A stretch of DNA of 64,000 nucleotides, taken from positions 17,872-81,871 of the forward strand of contig NZ_NRSJ01000017.1 in assembly GCF_016584085.1 (NCBI RefSeq), read 5' to 3'. The position numbers and the translations under genes were made by a program. This stretch comes from Halochromatium glycolicum (GTDB taxonomy: Bacteria > Pseudomonadota > Gammaproteobacteria > Chromatiales > Chromatiaceae). Shown piece after piece: positions 34,662-43,454 of the stretch; the stretch's first letter is position 1, and each line of letters starts with the position of its first letter. Below the pieces are notes generated by a model. It was not told the origin of the DNA and did no database searches. It saw only the letters and a program-made list of their open reading frames with translations.

Positions 34662-35270
34662 TTAGAGTAATTTACGAATTTCAGCAACCACTTGATTGGG
34701 TGGTGTCACGTGCATTAGGGTGTTGCTTAGCTGTCCCTTTTTATTAATTAGATAGATGCGAGATGAGTGGTCCACAGCATAGTCCATTGCAGAATCTTTC
34801 ATCTCCACTTTACGATAAGACGCGCCATAGCGATTGACCATCAGATCAAGGTCTTTCTTCGCGCCTGTCATGCCGATGATTTTAGGATGAAAGAACTGGC
34901 TGTATTCTGCCAGCCGCTCCGGTGTATCACGTTCGGGATCAACGCTGACAAACAATGGCTGTACCTGTTCCAGCTCTTCCGGCGACAGATCCTCGAGTGC
35001 CTGAGAAATAATCGCCAGGGATGTCGGGCAGACATCCGGGCAGTGGGTGTAACCGATGTAGAGTAGCGATACTTTGCCTTTGAAATCTGATAAGGAAGTC
35101 GGTCCACTGATGCTTTGCAGGGTGAAATCACCGCCTTGCCCCAGCCTGTGCAGTAGCGGCTGGTCTGGATCTGCATGATGTCGCGATAACAGATAGGCTG
35201 TGACAATTGCCCCAAACAATGTCAGAGTGAATAACAGTAAATTGCGTCGAGTGATCAGATTAGTTGCCAT
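34662..35270 (-). CDS. SCO1/SenC family copper chaperone
   Basis: The 202-residue protein has an N-terminal membrane anchor (NLLLFTLTLFGAIVTAYLL) and a thioredoxin-fold domain with the copper ligands: CPDVC in YIGYTHCPDVCPTSL and the distal His in YAVDHSSRIYLI. SCO proteins deliver copper to the CuA site of heme-copper oxidases or act as thiol reductants for it. It is the first of two SCO genes in the window; the other is inside the NO-reductase operon. Its codon use is visibly more AT-rich than that of the genes to its left. Confidence 0.92.
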   Translation of the reverse strand: MATNLITRRNLLLFTLTLFGAIVTAYLLSRHHADPDQPLLHRLGQGGDFTLQSISGPTSLSDFKGKVSLLYIGYTHCPDVCPTSLAIISQALEDLSPEELEQVQPLFVSVDPERDTPERLAEYSQFFHPKIIGMTGAKKDLDLMVNRYGASYRKVEMKDSAMDYAVDHSSRIYLINKKGQLSNTLMHVTPPNQVVAEIRKLL

Positions 35271-35435
35271 ATCTGAGCTCCTATCGGCGACGGAAGTTGC
35301 GGCAGCTTTGTACCAGGCCGGTGCTGGCGATGACGATCAGCCCTAGTTGATGCGATTGCCCTGCCATAGAGGGCGAAACGGAGGGAAATTGAAAACCCAG
35401 GTCTCTGATTATCGGATCTGAACAACCTTGGGTGT

Positions 35436-36143
35436 TCAATGATCGACTTTCCGTTGCGTCGGTGTAAGCAACCGGCGACGCCAATCTTCAGTGCTTTTTG
35501 AGCGGATGCGCCGGTCAACGAGACGACGCCAGTTATCTGGCAGCTCCGGGAGCCTCGCAAATTCGGCAAGTGCCTCAGAATCATTGGTGGATTGATAGAG
35601 CAGATCCGCGACACGCGTCAGCGGCCAGTCCGGGTTAGGACGGTCGACCAGCTCGGCCGTGCACCCTGCCTGGATGTCGCCCGTGCGCAGGACCCGAAAA
35701 TACCAGCCGGTACGACCTGTCGACTGCACTCGGCGAGCCATGTCAGGCCGATTGAATCGCAGGTTGAGCTTCCAGCAAGGCTGTCGGCTCTGTGAAAGCT
35801 CGACGAGCACCGGGCCGATCTGGAAGCGGTCACCAAGACACAGATCCTGCTCAGTGATCCCATCGACCACGAAGTTTTCTCCGAATCCCCCGGGCACGAA
35901 TCGATCCGCCTGTTGCGGCAACTCTGCTGCCCAGCTTGGGTAGTGCGTCAATGGGTAGGCGTGCAATGCCTTGTCGCGTCCGCCATGATGGCGTCGATCA
36001 GCCTGCTCGTCATCTTCCAAACCCTCCGGTCCCACATGGACCAAGCCGTTGGTCCGCTGCTTGTCGATCGCGGATACATGGCCTTTGTCGCCAAGCGGCC
36101 TGGTGCGTCCTGCACGCAGTTCGAGGATGGTAAAAGAGATCAT
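35436..36143 (-). CDS. MOSC-domain protein, YiiM-like
   Basis: The protein has 235 residues from ATG 36143 (MISFTILELRAG). The MOSC core is visible: ERRHHGGRDKALHAYP-like (QADRRHHGGRDKALHAY), FGENFVVDGI, CLGDRFQIG, and QSRQPCWKLNLRF containing the Cys expected to bind molybdenum. A YiiM-type C-terminal 3-alpha domain follows (WPLTRVADLLYQ ... LPELPDNWRRLVDRRI). Known YiiM and YcbX proteins reduce N-hydroxylated compounds such as 6-hydroxylaminopurine, which suits a neighbourhood of hydroxylamine and NO genes. Its electron donor is not evident. Confidence 0.82.
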   Translation of the reverse strand: MISFTILELRAGRTRPLGDKGHVSAIDKQRTNGLVHVGPEGLEDDEQADRRHHGGRDKALHAYPLTHYPSWAAELPQQADRFVPGGFGENFVVDGITEQDLCLGDRFQIGPVLVELSQSRQPCWKLNLRFNRPDMARRVQSTGRTGWYFRVLRTGDIQAGCTAELVDRPNPDWPLTRVADLLYQSTNDSEALAEFARLPELPDNWRRLVDRRIRSKSTEDWRRRLLTPTQRKVDH

Positions 36144-36299
36144 GGACTGAACCCCATTGTCGCAAACCAAAGTTGGAAGACACCTACGGCGGAAGTACTC
36201 AACGCGGTTCCATGCCCGTTCGTATCGGCCCCTAACCTGGTGCCTAACCGACAAAATAACGTTTCGTCATAAAAAGTGACAGCGGGGAGCACGACACGA

Positions 36300-37475
36300 T
36301 TATCCGTAACGCCCATCCACTCTGGCAGTTAACAGCGGACGAGCAAAGAGCGCCAGCATTGCTAGAAATGCACTTATCCAAAGAAACTGTGAAAGCTGTA
36401 TCAGCAGGAAATAATACTCCGGTGCAAGTATCGGCAGCAGTACGCGCAGTATCGCGCCAGCCGCGAGTGTCATGAATATCAGCGCGAGCCCTTTAGGTGG
36501 CTCGAACACATTACGCCCGGTATGTCCCAGGGACACGCGAGCCATCATCCCAATGGTGACCAGCCCGATGCCGCCGTAGGCCATCGCGTGCAACCCGAGT
36601 TCAGGCGGGATATGGAAGATTTCTGCAGTACCTCGTAGTACGAACCCGATCGAAATGAATGCGACAGCTAGGTGCAGCACCCAAACCAGCGGTCGACTCA
36701 ATATTTCCGAGGTATACCACCCGTACAAGCGTAACGCATTTGCGATAAACAGGACCAAGCCGCTGACGAGCAGTATGGGTTGCCAGGACAACACATCGGC
36801 GGCGGCAAAGATCACGAGGCCGATCAAGGACACAACCGGCACATACCGGTAGTCCTGTACCTGGGTCTTGGCAGCGATGGCATTGCGTGTGAATGAGGGC
36901 ACCACGCGCTGTGCCATCATCAGGATGAGTCCAATGACGGTGTACATCGCGATCAGCAATGACGGGCGACCATAAGAAGGGGTTAGCCAGCCAGTGGTTG
37001 AGGCCAGGAACAAGGTATCCAAGGCTAGAAATAGGCACAACTTGCCAATAATCCCCCATTGTGCGTGATTACCTGCCTGAATCAGTGGCTTCAGCAGAAC
37101 CCACAATAGCAGTAAGTAAAAAAGGACACTGCTGACCAACATGACCGGCACGCCGGCGGCGCTGGGGTAGAGGGCGATCAGTCGTGATACGAGCCAGAGG
37201 ATGAATAGCGCCAGCAACAGGTTGCCTTGCGCTGTTCTACCTCCGGTCCAGTTTTGTACTGCGGTCAACAGAAAGCCCGAGATGACAGCGATGGCGTAGC
37301 CGAAAACCATCTCGTGACCGTGCCAAAGCGCAGGGGGGATCGTATCGAGATCGAATCGGGTTAACTGCATCAGCTGAGCAGTCCAGAGCGTCATCGCCAG
37401 AACCGCGTAAACCATCGCGGCAAGGAAGAAAGGACGAAATCCGGTCTGCAAGACAGTGAAACGCCGTGGTTGCAT
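36300..37475 (-). CDS. nnrS: NnrS family heme-copper membrane protein
   Basis: NnrS is a twelve-helix heme- and copper-containing membrane protein that protects against nitric-oxide stress. The 391 residues start MQPRRFTVLQTGFRPFFLAA, the family's hallmark opening. Helical segments with conserved His follow (IPPALWHGHEMVFGYAIAVI, and GLHAMAYGGIGLVTIGMMARVSLGHTGR). I use ATG 37475 with GGAGG upstream rather than the longer frame from 37619. It is divergent from the NO-reductase operon and shares with it an intergenic region holding an NsrR operator. Confidence 0.93.
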   Translation of the reverse strand: MQPRRFTVLQTGFRPFFLAAMVYAVLAMTLWTAQLMQLTRFDLDTIPPALWHGHEMVFGYAIAVISGFLLTAVQNWTGGRTAQGNLLLALFILWLVSRLIALYPSAAGVPVMLVSSVLFYLLLLWVLLKPLIQAGNHAQWGIIGKLCLFLALDTLFLASTTGWLTPSYGRPSLLIAMYTVIGLILMMAQRVVPSFTRNAIAAKTQVQDYRYVPVVSLIGLVIFAAADVLSWQPILLVSGLVLFIANALRLYGWYTSEILSRPLVWVLHLAVAFISIGFVLRGTAEIFHIPPELGLHAMAYGGIGLVTIGMMARVSLGHTGRNVFEPPKGLALIFMTLAAGAILRVLLPILAPEYYFLLIQLSQFLWISAFLAMLALFARPLLTARVDGRYG

Positions 37476-37773
37476 CTTTTCTATTCCTCCACGCCTAGTC
37501 GACAAATCCTTGCCAGGGTGAAACACGAATGCGATCCGCGGCCCCGTTCGCCCGCCCGTGCTTCTGCGCATGGTAGGGCCGACAGTTTGCCAACCGCTGC
37601 GAAGGATGGTCGTCGTCATGCTCCAGCACCAGCGGAACGGCTCGCTCCCGAACCACTGGCGTGAATCGCTTCGACGCGTTCACAGGCGCCTCCTCTCAAG
37701 CGTTGGAGCCTCCGAGATACCCGAGGGGTTCGGCTTGCGCCGACTCGGTGCCATGCGGTGAGGCTCAACGACC

Positions 37774-37801
37774 TTGCTATCCACGAGAGCTGGACTATAA
37801 C
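37774..37801 (+). promoter_or_regulatory. Candidate sigma-70 promoter for norSY
   Basis: TTGCTA at 37774-37779 and TATAAC at 37796-37801 are separated by 16 bases and lie about 70 bases before the norS start. The -10 element overlaps the left edge of the NsrR operator, so a bound repressor would block polymerase. The assignment is by pattern only. Confidence 0.45.
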
Positions 37802-37823
37802 ATGTATACAGGATGCATGTTAT
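37797..37823. promoter_or_regulatory. NsrR operator in the nnrS-norS intergenic region
   Basis: AACATGTAT, five bases, ATGCATGTT form a near-perfect inverted repeat at 37799-37821, extended by AT on each side to 11-bp arms with a single mismatch. This has exactly the 9-5-9 spacing and core of the published NsrR consensus (AAGATGYAT-N5-ATRCATCTT). It sits between two NO-response transcription units, one of which encodes an NsrR protein, so it probably represses both until NO is present. Confidence 0.85.
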
Positions 37824-37871
37824 CGTCTAGACTCCTTCCCGTGTTCACTGCAGCGACATGAGGGCCTCGTT

Positions 37872-38393
37872 ATGCAAACGGCTGTTCTTCTAATAACGCT
37901 CCTGGGCATGGCCCTAGTTGCGGCCGCTTTCTACGTGGTGGTTGCGCGCTCCGGGCCGCGAGACGACGACTACTCGGGCATCACCCAGCAGGGCTACCTG
38001 ATTCGCCGTTGGTGGTTCCTGTTCTTGTGTGGGTTCGGGGTGCTGGTGAGCGCCTGGTCCCTGATCCCGTTTCCGCTCCAGGCGGGCGGGGTCGGTGCAC
38101 CGCGGGCCATTGATGTCACGGGGCGGATGTGGTCCTGGGACATCGCGTCACGCACTGCCCAAGTGGGTGAGTCGGTCCGTTTTCGCGTGACCTCGGCGGA
38201 TGTGAACCATGGCTTCGCCGTCTATAGCCCCGACGACCAAATCGTCGCCCAGACCCAGGCGATGCCAGGCTACGTCAATGAAGTGGATGTGACCTTCGAG
38301 CAACCCGGCCAGTATCGGGTGCTTTGTTTGGAATATTGCGGCCTGGCGCATCATGCAATGGCCGCTGAGATCACTGTGAGCGAGGGCTCCTGA
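37872..38393 (+). CDS. norS: CuA-containing subunit of sNOR-type NO reductase, NorS
   Basis: The 173-residue protein has two N-terminal membrane helices and a periplasmic cupredoxin domain with an intact CuA site: His in NHGFAVY, then C152-x3-C156-x3-H160-x2-M163 (CLEYCGLAHHAM). This is the subunit II of a heme-copper enzyme and takes electrons from periplasmic cytochrome c. With the genes that follow it reproduces the norS-norY-senC-orf1 cluster known from ammonia oxidisers. ATG 37872 is preceded by GAGGG and lies about 50 bases beyond the NsrR operator. Confidence 0.85.
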   Translation: MQTAVLLITLLGMALVAAAFYVVVARSGPRDDDYSGITQQGYLIRRWWFLFLCGFGVLVSAWSLIPFPLQAGGVGAPRAIDVTGRMWSWDIASRTAQVGESVRFRVTSADVNHGFAVYSPDDQIVAQTQAMPGYVNEVDVTFEQPGQYRVLCLEYCGLAHHAMAAEITVSEGS

Positions 38394-38394
38394 T

Positions 38395-39852
38395 ATGGCA
38401 ACGCAGCAAGCCGATTATGCAACCCCCGAGACTGAACGCACGCCGGTGGTCAAACTCTATCTGGCCATCGGGCTGATCGTCTTCGCCGCTTTGATGTTGG
38501 TCGGTGTGCTGATGCGGGCGGCGCAGGGTGCCTCCTTGAGCAGTATCGGCCCCGCCCTGTTCTACCAGCTGATGACATTGCATGGCGCCGGTATGGTCGG
38601 GACCGCGGGCCTGGCGGCATTGGCGGTCAATTGGTACTTCTTGAGTCGCTATGTACGGCTAAACCCGCGGGTATTCCTGGGAGCGCTGATCCTTTCGTTG
38701 GTGGCCGTGGCCATGATCGTGGGTGCGATTCTGATCGGCAAGTTCGCAGCCGGTTGGACCTTCCTCTACCCTTTGCCCGCGAATCCGCTCGGCCAGTGGG
38801 GTACAGGTGCCGCGCTGTTCTTCGTTGCCGGCCTGCTGGTGCTCGGGGTCGCCTTTTTGCTGGTCTACCTCGACATGGGCCTGGCCATTGTGCGGCGCTA
38901 CGGCAGCATCGCCCGGGCACTTGGACTACCGATGCTGTTCGGCCGAGAGCCATTGGACCGGACACATCCACCAACGGTAGTAGCTAGTGCCATGGTGTTG
39001 ATCGTCAATGTCGCAGGTATCGCGGCGGGTGCGGTCGTGCTGGTGATGACCATGTTGCACCTGGTGTTTCCGGCATTAGCGCCGGATGCCCTGCTGATGA
39101 AGAACCTGATCTACTTCTTCGGCCATGTATTCATCAATGCCACCATCTATTCTGCGGTGATCGCGGTCTACGAGATCCTGCCGCTGTATGCTCGGCGCCC
39201 ATGGAAGGTGTCGCGGCCGTTTCTTGCGGCATGGCTGGCTGTGACCTTGATGGTGTTGGCGGTCTATCCCCACCATCTTTTGATGGACTTCGCATTACCA
39301 GCCTGGATGGCAGTGATGGGGCAGATCTTGTCATATACCAGCGGCATTCCGGTGCTGGTGGTCACGGCCTTCGGTGGACTGATGTTGATCTACCGATCAG
39401 GCATTCGCTGGGATGCCGCGTCCAGTCTGTTGGTGCTGGGCCTATTCGGTTGGGCAGTGGGCATCGTCCCGGCGGTCATCGACGGTATGATCTCGGTCAA
39501 CCTGGTCATGCACAATACGCAGTGGGTACCCGGTCATTTCCATTTCTACCTGCTGATCGGGGTGGTGCCGATGGTGCTCGGGTTCGCGAGCTATCTCGGC
39601 AGCAACGGCGAGCAGGGCCAAACGGGGCGTCTGGGCGTGGGTGTGTTTGCCGTGGGCGCGGTCCTGCTCTGTTTGACCTTTCTGGTGTCGGGCGCGAACT
39701 CTGTGCCGCGCCGCTTCGCGGTGCACGAAGAGGCCTGGCAGTGGCTGGGTAATCTCGGTGCCCTGTCTGGCGGCCTGGTGTTGATCGGCACGCTGATGAT
39801 TGCATTGCCGATCTTGATGCGCTTACCGCGGGCACGACTCACTACCGCATGA
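38395..39852 (+). CDS. norY: Heme-copper NO reductase subunit I, sNOR type, NorY
   Basis: The 485-residue, twelve-helix protein keeps the heme-copper histidines: H63 (LHGAGMVG, low-spin heme), H244 (FFGHVFIN), H293/H294 (YPHHLLM), and H381 and H383 (PGHFHFY). In oxidases the second motif is HPEVY, with a Tyr cross-linked to His; here that position is N248, so the oxygen-reducing Tyr is missing. This is as expected for the sNOR family, which reduces NO to N2O. It starts two bases after norS and overlaps senC by four bases. Confidence 0.88.
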   Translation: MATQQADYATPETERTPVVKLYLAIGLIVFAALMLVGVLMRAAQGASLSSIGPALFYQLMTLHGAGMVGTAGLAALAVNWYFLSRYVRLNPRVFLGALILSLVAVAMIVGAILIGKFAAGWTFLYPLPANPLGQWGTGAALFFVAGLLVLGVAFLLVYLDMGLAIVRRYGSIARALGLPMLFGREPLDRTHPPTVVASAMVLIVNVAGIAAGAVVLVMTMLHLVFPALAPDALLMKNLIYFFGHVFINATIYSAVIAVYEILPLYARRPWKVSRPFLAAWLAVTLMVLAVYPHHLLMDFALPAWMAVMGQILSYTSGIPVLVVTAFGGLMLIYRSGIRWDAASSLLVLGLFGWAVGIVPAVIDGMISVNLVMHNTQWVPGHFHFYLLIGVVPMVLGFASYLGSNGEQGQTGRLGVGVFAVGAVLLCLTFLVSGANSVPRRFAVHEEAWQWLGNLGALSGGLVLIGTLMIALPILMRLPRARLTTA

Positions 39853-40448
39853 GCCCGCGCACCGCGATTGGCCTCGTCCTGGCCGGAGGTCTGGTGACGG
39901 CGCTGCTTTGGCAGCGTACAGCAGGCTTCTCGGCCTTTACCTACGAGACCTGGCGTCGGGTCGAGGTCGCTCGCGAGCCAGTAGCGGTGTCGGACTGGCG
40001 GTTGCAAGATGCCCAGGGCGACTTCGTCCGTCTCTCGGATTGGCGCGATGAGACATTGCTGGTCGGGTTCATCTACACCAGTTGCCCTTCGGTCTGCGTG
40101 GCGATTGGGTCGCGTTACCAGCAGCTCCAGCGCACGTTGCAGGCCAATCCCTCGACGGACGTGCATCTGCTATCCATCAGCATCGACCCCGCCAGAGATA
40201 CGCCGGAGCACCTCGCCGAATACCGGCGTCGCCATGCTGGGCTGCAATCGTCCTGGACGGTCGCGCGTCCGGCTGATGCGCAGGTACTGGGCGATATGAT
40301 TCGAGAGACTGGCCTGCGCGTGATCCCCGATCAGCTCGGTGGCTTCTCGCACAGTGAGTCATTGCACTGGATCCGTGACGGGCAATTGCTGAGGATCAGC
40401 GATTGGCGTGATCCCGAGCTCGAGAAGATGATCACAGATGGCGGCTGA
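39849..40448 (+). CDS. senC: SCO1/SenC copper chaperone of the norSY operon
   Basis: The 199-residue protein has an N-terminal membrane anchor (AIGLVLAGGLVTALLW) and a thioredoxin fold with the copper ligands CPSVC (FIYTSCPSVCVAIG) and a His in the SHSESLHWI segment. It probably metallates the CuA centre of NorS. It overlaps norY by four bases and the next gene by eleven. Confidence 0.88.
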   Translation: MSPRTAIGLVLAGGLVTALLWQRTAGFSAFTYETWRRVEVAREPVAVSDWRLQDAQGDFVRLSDWRDETLLVGFIYTSCPSVCVAIGSRYQQLQRTLQANPSTDVHLLSISIDPARDTPEHLAEYRRRHAGLQSSWTVARPADAQVLGDMIRETGLRVIPDQLGGFSHSESLHWIRDGQLLRISDWRDPELEKMITDGG

Positions 40449-41031
40449 GCCGTGGCGGGGCGCAGCGCGCACAATCCTGTTGGCGGTCAGTGTCGCCGGG
40501 TTGTTTCCCCCGGTCGCGGCACTATTCGAGGCCAGTATGCGGTCGCACCTCTTGGTGCAGATGCCCCTGCTGGCGTTCTGCGGTGGGTACTGGGTGTACC
40601 GGTCCCCTCCCCTGAAGCGCTGGCTGGAACGGGTTGACCCGAGCGGTTATATCGCCTTGGTCGTCGGCAGCGGTTGGTTCATCTACTGGATGCTGCCGAT
40701 TAGCTTGGACCTCGCGACCTTTGACCCCGGCATAAGACTGCTGAAGATCGTTACTGTGCCGGTATGCGTCGGCGCGGCCCTGACCTGGAGCTGGCTGCGG
40801 CTTGGGCCAATCGGACGCGGGGTTATGCTGTTGGAGGGCTGGGCCATTCTCGGACGCTTAGGGTGGGTCTATCTGATCAGCCCAGTGCAGCTATGCAGCA
40901 ACTATTTGATCGACGATCAACAGCGCACTGGGTCACTGCTGTTGGGTGCAGCACTGATCAGTGCCGTCGGGATAGCGCTATGGGCCGTTTTTGGGCCTTT
41001 CCGTAAACCTCACCGGACGGAGCAAGAGTAA
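40438..41031 (+). CDS. Membrane protein, orf1 of the norSY-senC cluster
   Basis: The 197-residue protein has about five membrane helices (ILLAVSVAGLFPPVAALF, YIALVVGSGWFIYWMLPI, LLKIVTVPVCVGAALTW and others). It occupies the position of orf1 in norS-norY-senC-orf1 clusters, where it is presumed to help assemble the NO reductase. It vaguely resembles CtaG-type oxidase assembly membrane proteins. Apart from its linkage there is no direct functional signature. Confidence 0.7.
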   Translation: MAAEPWRGAARTILLAVSVAGLFPPVAALFEASMRSHLLVQMPLLAFCGGYWVYRSPPLKRWLERVDPSGYIALVVGSGWFIYWMLPISLDLATFDPGIRLLKIVTVPVCVGAALTWSWLRLGPIGRGVMLLEGWAILGRLGWVYLISPVQLCSNYLIDDQQRTGSLLLGAALISAVGIALWAVFGPFRKPHRTEQE

Positions 41032-41037
41032 GACGCG

Positions 41038-41448
41038 GTGTATATCACGAAGTACACAGACTATTCGCTGCGCACCCTAATGCTGCTGGCGCAGCAGGCT
41101 GGGGATCAACGGCTCAGTATCGTCGAGATCAGCAAGACCCTACGGGTATCGCACAATCACCTGATGAAGGTGGTCAACAATCTCGCGCGTCTTGAGCTGG
41201 TCGATTCGCTGCGCGGCCGCGGGGGTGGCATTCGTCTCGTGCCCCGCACCCGGCAGATGACCATCGGCGCGGTGATGCGCGAGCTCGAACCGGTTGAACC
41301 GCTCGTCGATTGCGACGCAGGCCCCTGCCCGTTTCGTGGTGGCTGTGAACTGGATTTTGCGCTGCAACGCGCAATGCATGCCTTTCTCGCCGAATTGGAC
41401 AAGAAGACCTTGTCCGATCTGGTGCGCGACAAGATCGTTGACGTCTGA
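41038..41448 (+). CDS. nsrR: NO-sensing Rrf2-family repressor NsrR
   Basis: The 136-residue Rrf2 protein has an N-terminal winged helix (MYITKYTDYSLRTLMLLA ... LRVSHNHLMKVVNNLARLELV). The cluster cysteines are C92-x4-C97-x5-C103, the exact spacing of E. coli NsrR (91, 96, 102). The [4Fe-4S] cluster reacts with NO and releases DNA. The gene starts with GTG six bases after orf1, so it is the last gene of the NO-reductase operon and would be autoregulated through the operator at 37797-37823. Confidence 0.92.
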   Translation: MYITKYTDYSLRTLMLLAQQAGDQRLSIVEISKTLRVSHNHLMKVVNNLARLELVDSLRGRGGGIRLVPRTRQMTIGAVMRELEPVEPLVDCDAGPCPFRGGCELDFALQRAMHAFLAELDKKTLSDLVRDKIVDV

Positions 41449-41553
41449 ATCATGCAGTTTCTGAGGCAATCGAGCTAATCTCTTAATTTACTCCGATCGA
41501 ACTCGAGTAACGAATCGATTGCGGGAGATGTTGATTTCTTCAGCGTTTCCCAC

Positions 41554-41595
41554 GCGGGGCAGGAAACCCCGCCATCATTAGCGGCATAAGCCGCT
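41554..41595. repeat. Two small hairpins in the nsrR-aquaporin interval
   Basis: GCGGGG/CCCCGC around a seven-base loop (41554-41572) and AGCGGC/GCCGCT around ATAA (41580-41595) lie in the 280-base interval after nsrR. Neither has a T-run, so they are weak terminator candidates at best. Confidence 0.5.
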
Positions 41596-41728
41596 GAAAA
41601 TGAAGCGGCTCGGAAACTGCTTTTTCGAATCGCGTGCTGATTCTTGGCCAGGAAGCAAACAATTCAGCACCTCATTGGACCGTTCTCAAGCTTAACCCTT
41701 TAACACCTTAGCATACGGGAGAATCCAC

Positions 41729-42445
41729 ATGAACAAGAAATACGCTTCCGAGTTTATCGGTACGTTTGCTCTAGTCTTTTTTGGCTGCGGCGCTGTTACA
41801 GTTGATCAGCTAAGCGGTGGGGCTCTTGGGTTAATCGGCATAGCGACCGTCTTTGGGCTTGTCGTCATGACGATGGTCTACACCTATGGCCATGTTTCTG
41901 GCGCTCATATCAATCCTGCTGTGACGATAGCGCTGGCTTTTTCTAATCGAATTGATAGGAAAGAAGTTCTCCCCTATGTCGGCGCTCAAGTCGCGGGAGC
42001 AATCCTTGCAAGCGCGATTGACTTGACGGTTCTTAGGCCCCTATTCATTGACCAGACGATTCTAGTCGAAATGTCCCTTGGAGTGACTCAGCCTGTAAAT
42101 GGCAGCTTTATGACAGCTCTCATAGTGGAAGCTATTCTTACTTTCTTTCTAATGACCGTCATCCTGGGCACCGTGGTTGACAAGCCAGCAGCTGGGAATT
42201 TCGCTGGTGTAGCAATAGGGGCAACCGTGGCATTTCTGATTATGTTCGGCGGTCCGGTCACAGGCGGTTCACTAAACCCCGCAAGAAGTCTTGGTCCCGC
42301 GCTCGTTTCAGGCGAGCTTTCTCATATCATCGCTTATCTGGTTGGCCCGACTGCCGGGGCCATTGGTGCTGTAGCTCTTTACGATAGATTGAAATCTTTG
42401 GCAAACAAACAGAGCCTAGAGCAAGGTGAAGAGTCAGCGCTGTAA
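41729..42445 (+). CDS. Aquaporin (MIP family), AqpM-like selectivity filter
   Basis: The 238-residue channel has six helices and both NPA motifs, SGAHINPAVT and GGSLNPARSLGP. By alignment with AqpZ the filter positions read Phe (TVFGL), Ile in helix 5 (LIMFGGP, where AqpZ has His), Gly, and Arg of the second NPA box. Phe/Ile/small/Arg resembles archaeal AqpM, which is wider than a strict water channel, so small uncharged solutes such as H2S, NH3 or NH2OH are possible cargo (inference). The gene has lower GC than its neighbours. It has a GGGAG ribosome-binding site and a terminator after it. Confidence 0.9.
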   Translation: MNKKYASEFIGTFALVFFGCGAVTVDQLSGGALGLIGIATVFGLVVMTMVYTYGHVSGAHINPAVTIALAFSNRIDRKEVLPYVGAQVAGAILASAIDLTVLRPLFIDQTILVEMSLGVTQPVNGSFMTALIVEAILTFFLMTVILGTVVDKPAAGNFAGVAIGATVAFLIMFGGPVTGGSLNPARSLGPALVSGELSHIIAYLVGPTAGAIGAVALYDRLKSLANKQSLEQGEESAL

Positions 42446-42477
42446 CAGTCAAGAATTTCATTGAAATGGATGATTCA

Positions 42478-42511
42478 GAAAGCTCAAAGTGATGTCTGCT
42501 TTGAGCTTTTC
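42478..42511 (+). terminator. Rho-independent terminator after the aquaporin gene
   Basis: AAAGCTCAAAG and CTTTGAGCTTT form an 11-bp stem around the loop TGATGTCTG, followed by TTCATTTTC. It starts 33 bases after the aquaporin stop codon. Confidence 0.85.
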
Positions 42512-43454
42512 ATTTTCAGAATAACGATACCAACGACCCGAAATGCGGGTTTTTCATTAGGTCCCGAGGGCTCATAGTCGCGGTTTCGGAAACCGGGTGA
42601 AACTGCTTTAGGGCTCGAAGACGACGCGCCACACACTTCCGCAATGCCGCTAACTCGTCCACGGTTCAGCGCGCAGCGACCTGCCACACGCTAAACCGCT
42701 CCGGGTTTGTCAGAGGCAGTTTGTTGTGGAGGCCGTTGATGGTGAGCCTCGCGCATTTCACGCTTCCGCCCGGACCGCTCGCCGCGATCGACCCCGTTTT
42801 TTCCGATATCGTCCTCTGGTCTGGACTGACGTGGACGCCTCGTGGAGCGACATCACTTGCGGCCTCTGGTCGATTTCGATGCTGAGGCCGATCCCGACCA
42901 CGAGCGCCCGCAGGCGGTTGCGCCTGTGCGGTCTCCGTGATCAAAGCGAGCGCCGCCATGGCGCCAAGCAGCCTCTCGTCCAGGCCGCCGCCACCGGTGC
43001 GACAGATTGACCCAGCCGTTGACCCGGACAGCGACAATGTGTCGCGCGCCGCCGCACCGATACACCTGTCCCGGAGTCCCGACCAGCATGGCTATATGGG
43101 CCGGCCGAGGCGTTGCGCGCGCAGTCGCTACAACCGCTTGGATCGGCCTCTGTGGCGCCGCATCCGCCCCCTGAGTGGCCGCGCCGACCCCGCTCCAAGC
43201 CCCCGTCAGCGCGAGCGGCCGACGACCTTGGATAGACCGTCGCCATCGCTGGCATAAGCGTTGCTTATAGCCGGGACGCGGCCGAGCCGAGAACAGGCTC
43301 ACGGCCAACGACTCGTCAAAATCTGCCGATACAGAAGATCGCTCAATCCAACAACAAGAAGACTGCAGTCCTGGATTTGGCTTTCGGGACTGTTCTCAGC
43401 ATGTCCAAGCGAGCCAAGCTCGCAATTTTTCACTAATGGCGTGGAGGTCCACCT
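42512..43454. other. Long gene-free interval upstream of the diiron oxygenase
   Basis: These 943 bases contain overlapping open frames on both strands, but none has a convincing ribosome-binding site, and I recognise no domain. Part of the minus strand near 42950 reads like a signal peptide (LLGAMAALALITETAQAQ), and another frame is Gly/Ala/Arg-rich, so a decayed gene is possible. Otherwise the interval separates the NO-reductase/aquaporin units from the N-oxygenase module and may carry its promoter. Confidence 0.5.

Noticed and set aside
34421..34687. Minus-strand frame of 88 codons beside the SCO gene
   Set aside because: It overlaps the 3' end of the SCO gene, has no ribosome-binding site and shows no family pattern.
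42666..43308. Overlapping minus-strand frames upstream of the diiron oxygenase, one with a signal-peptide-like stretch
   Set aside because: No ribosome-binding site, no recognisable domain, and several frames are open at once on both strands, as expected for GC-rich non-coding DNA.
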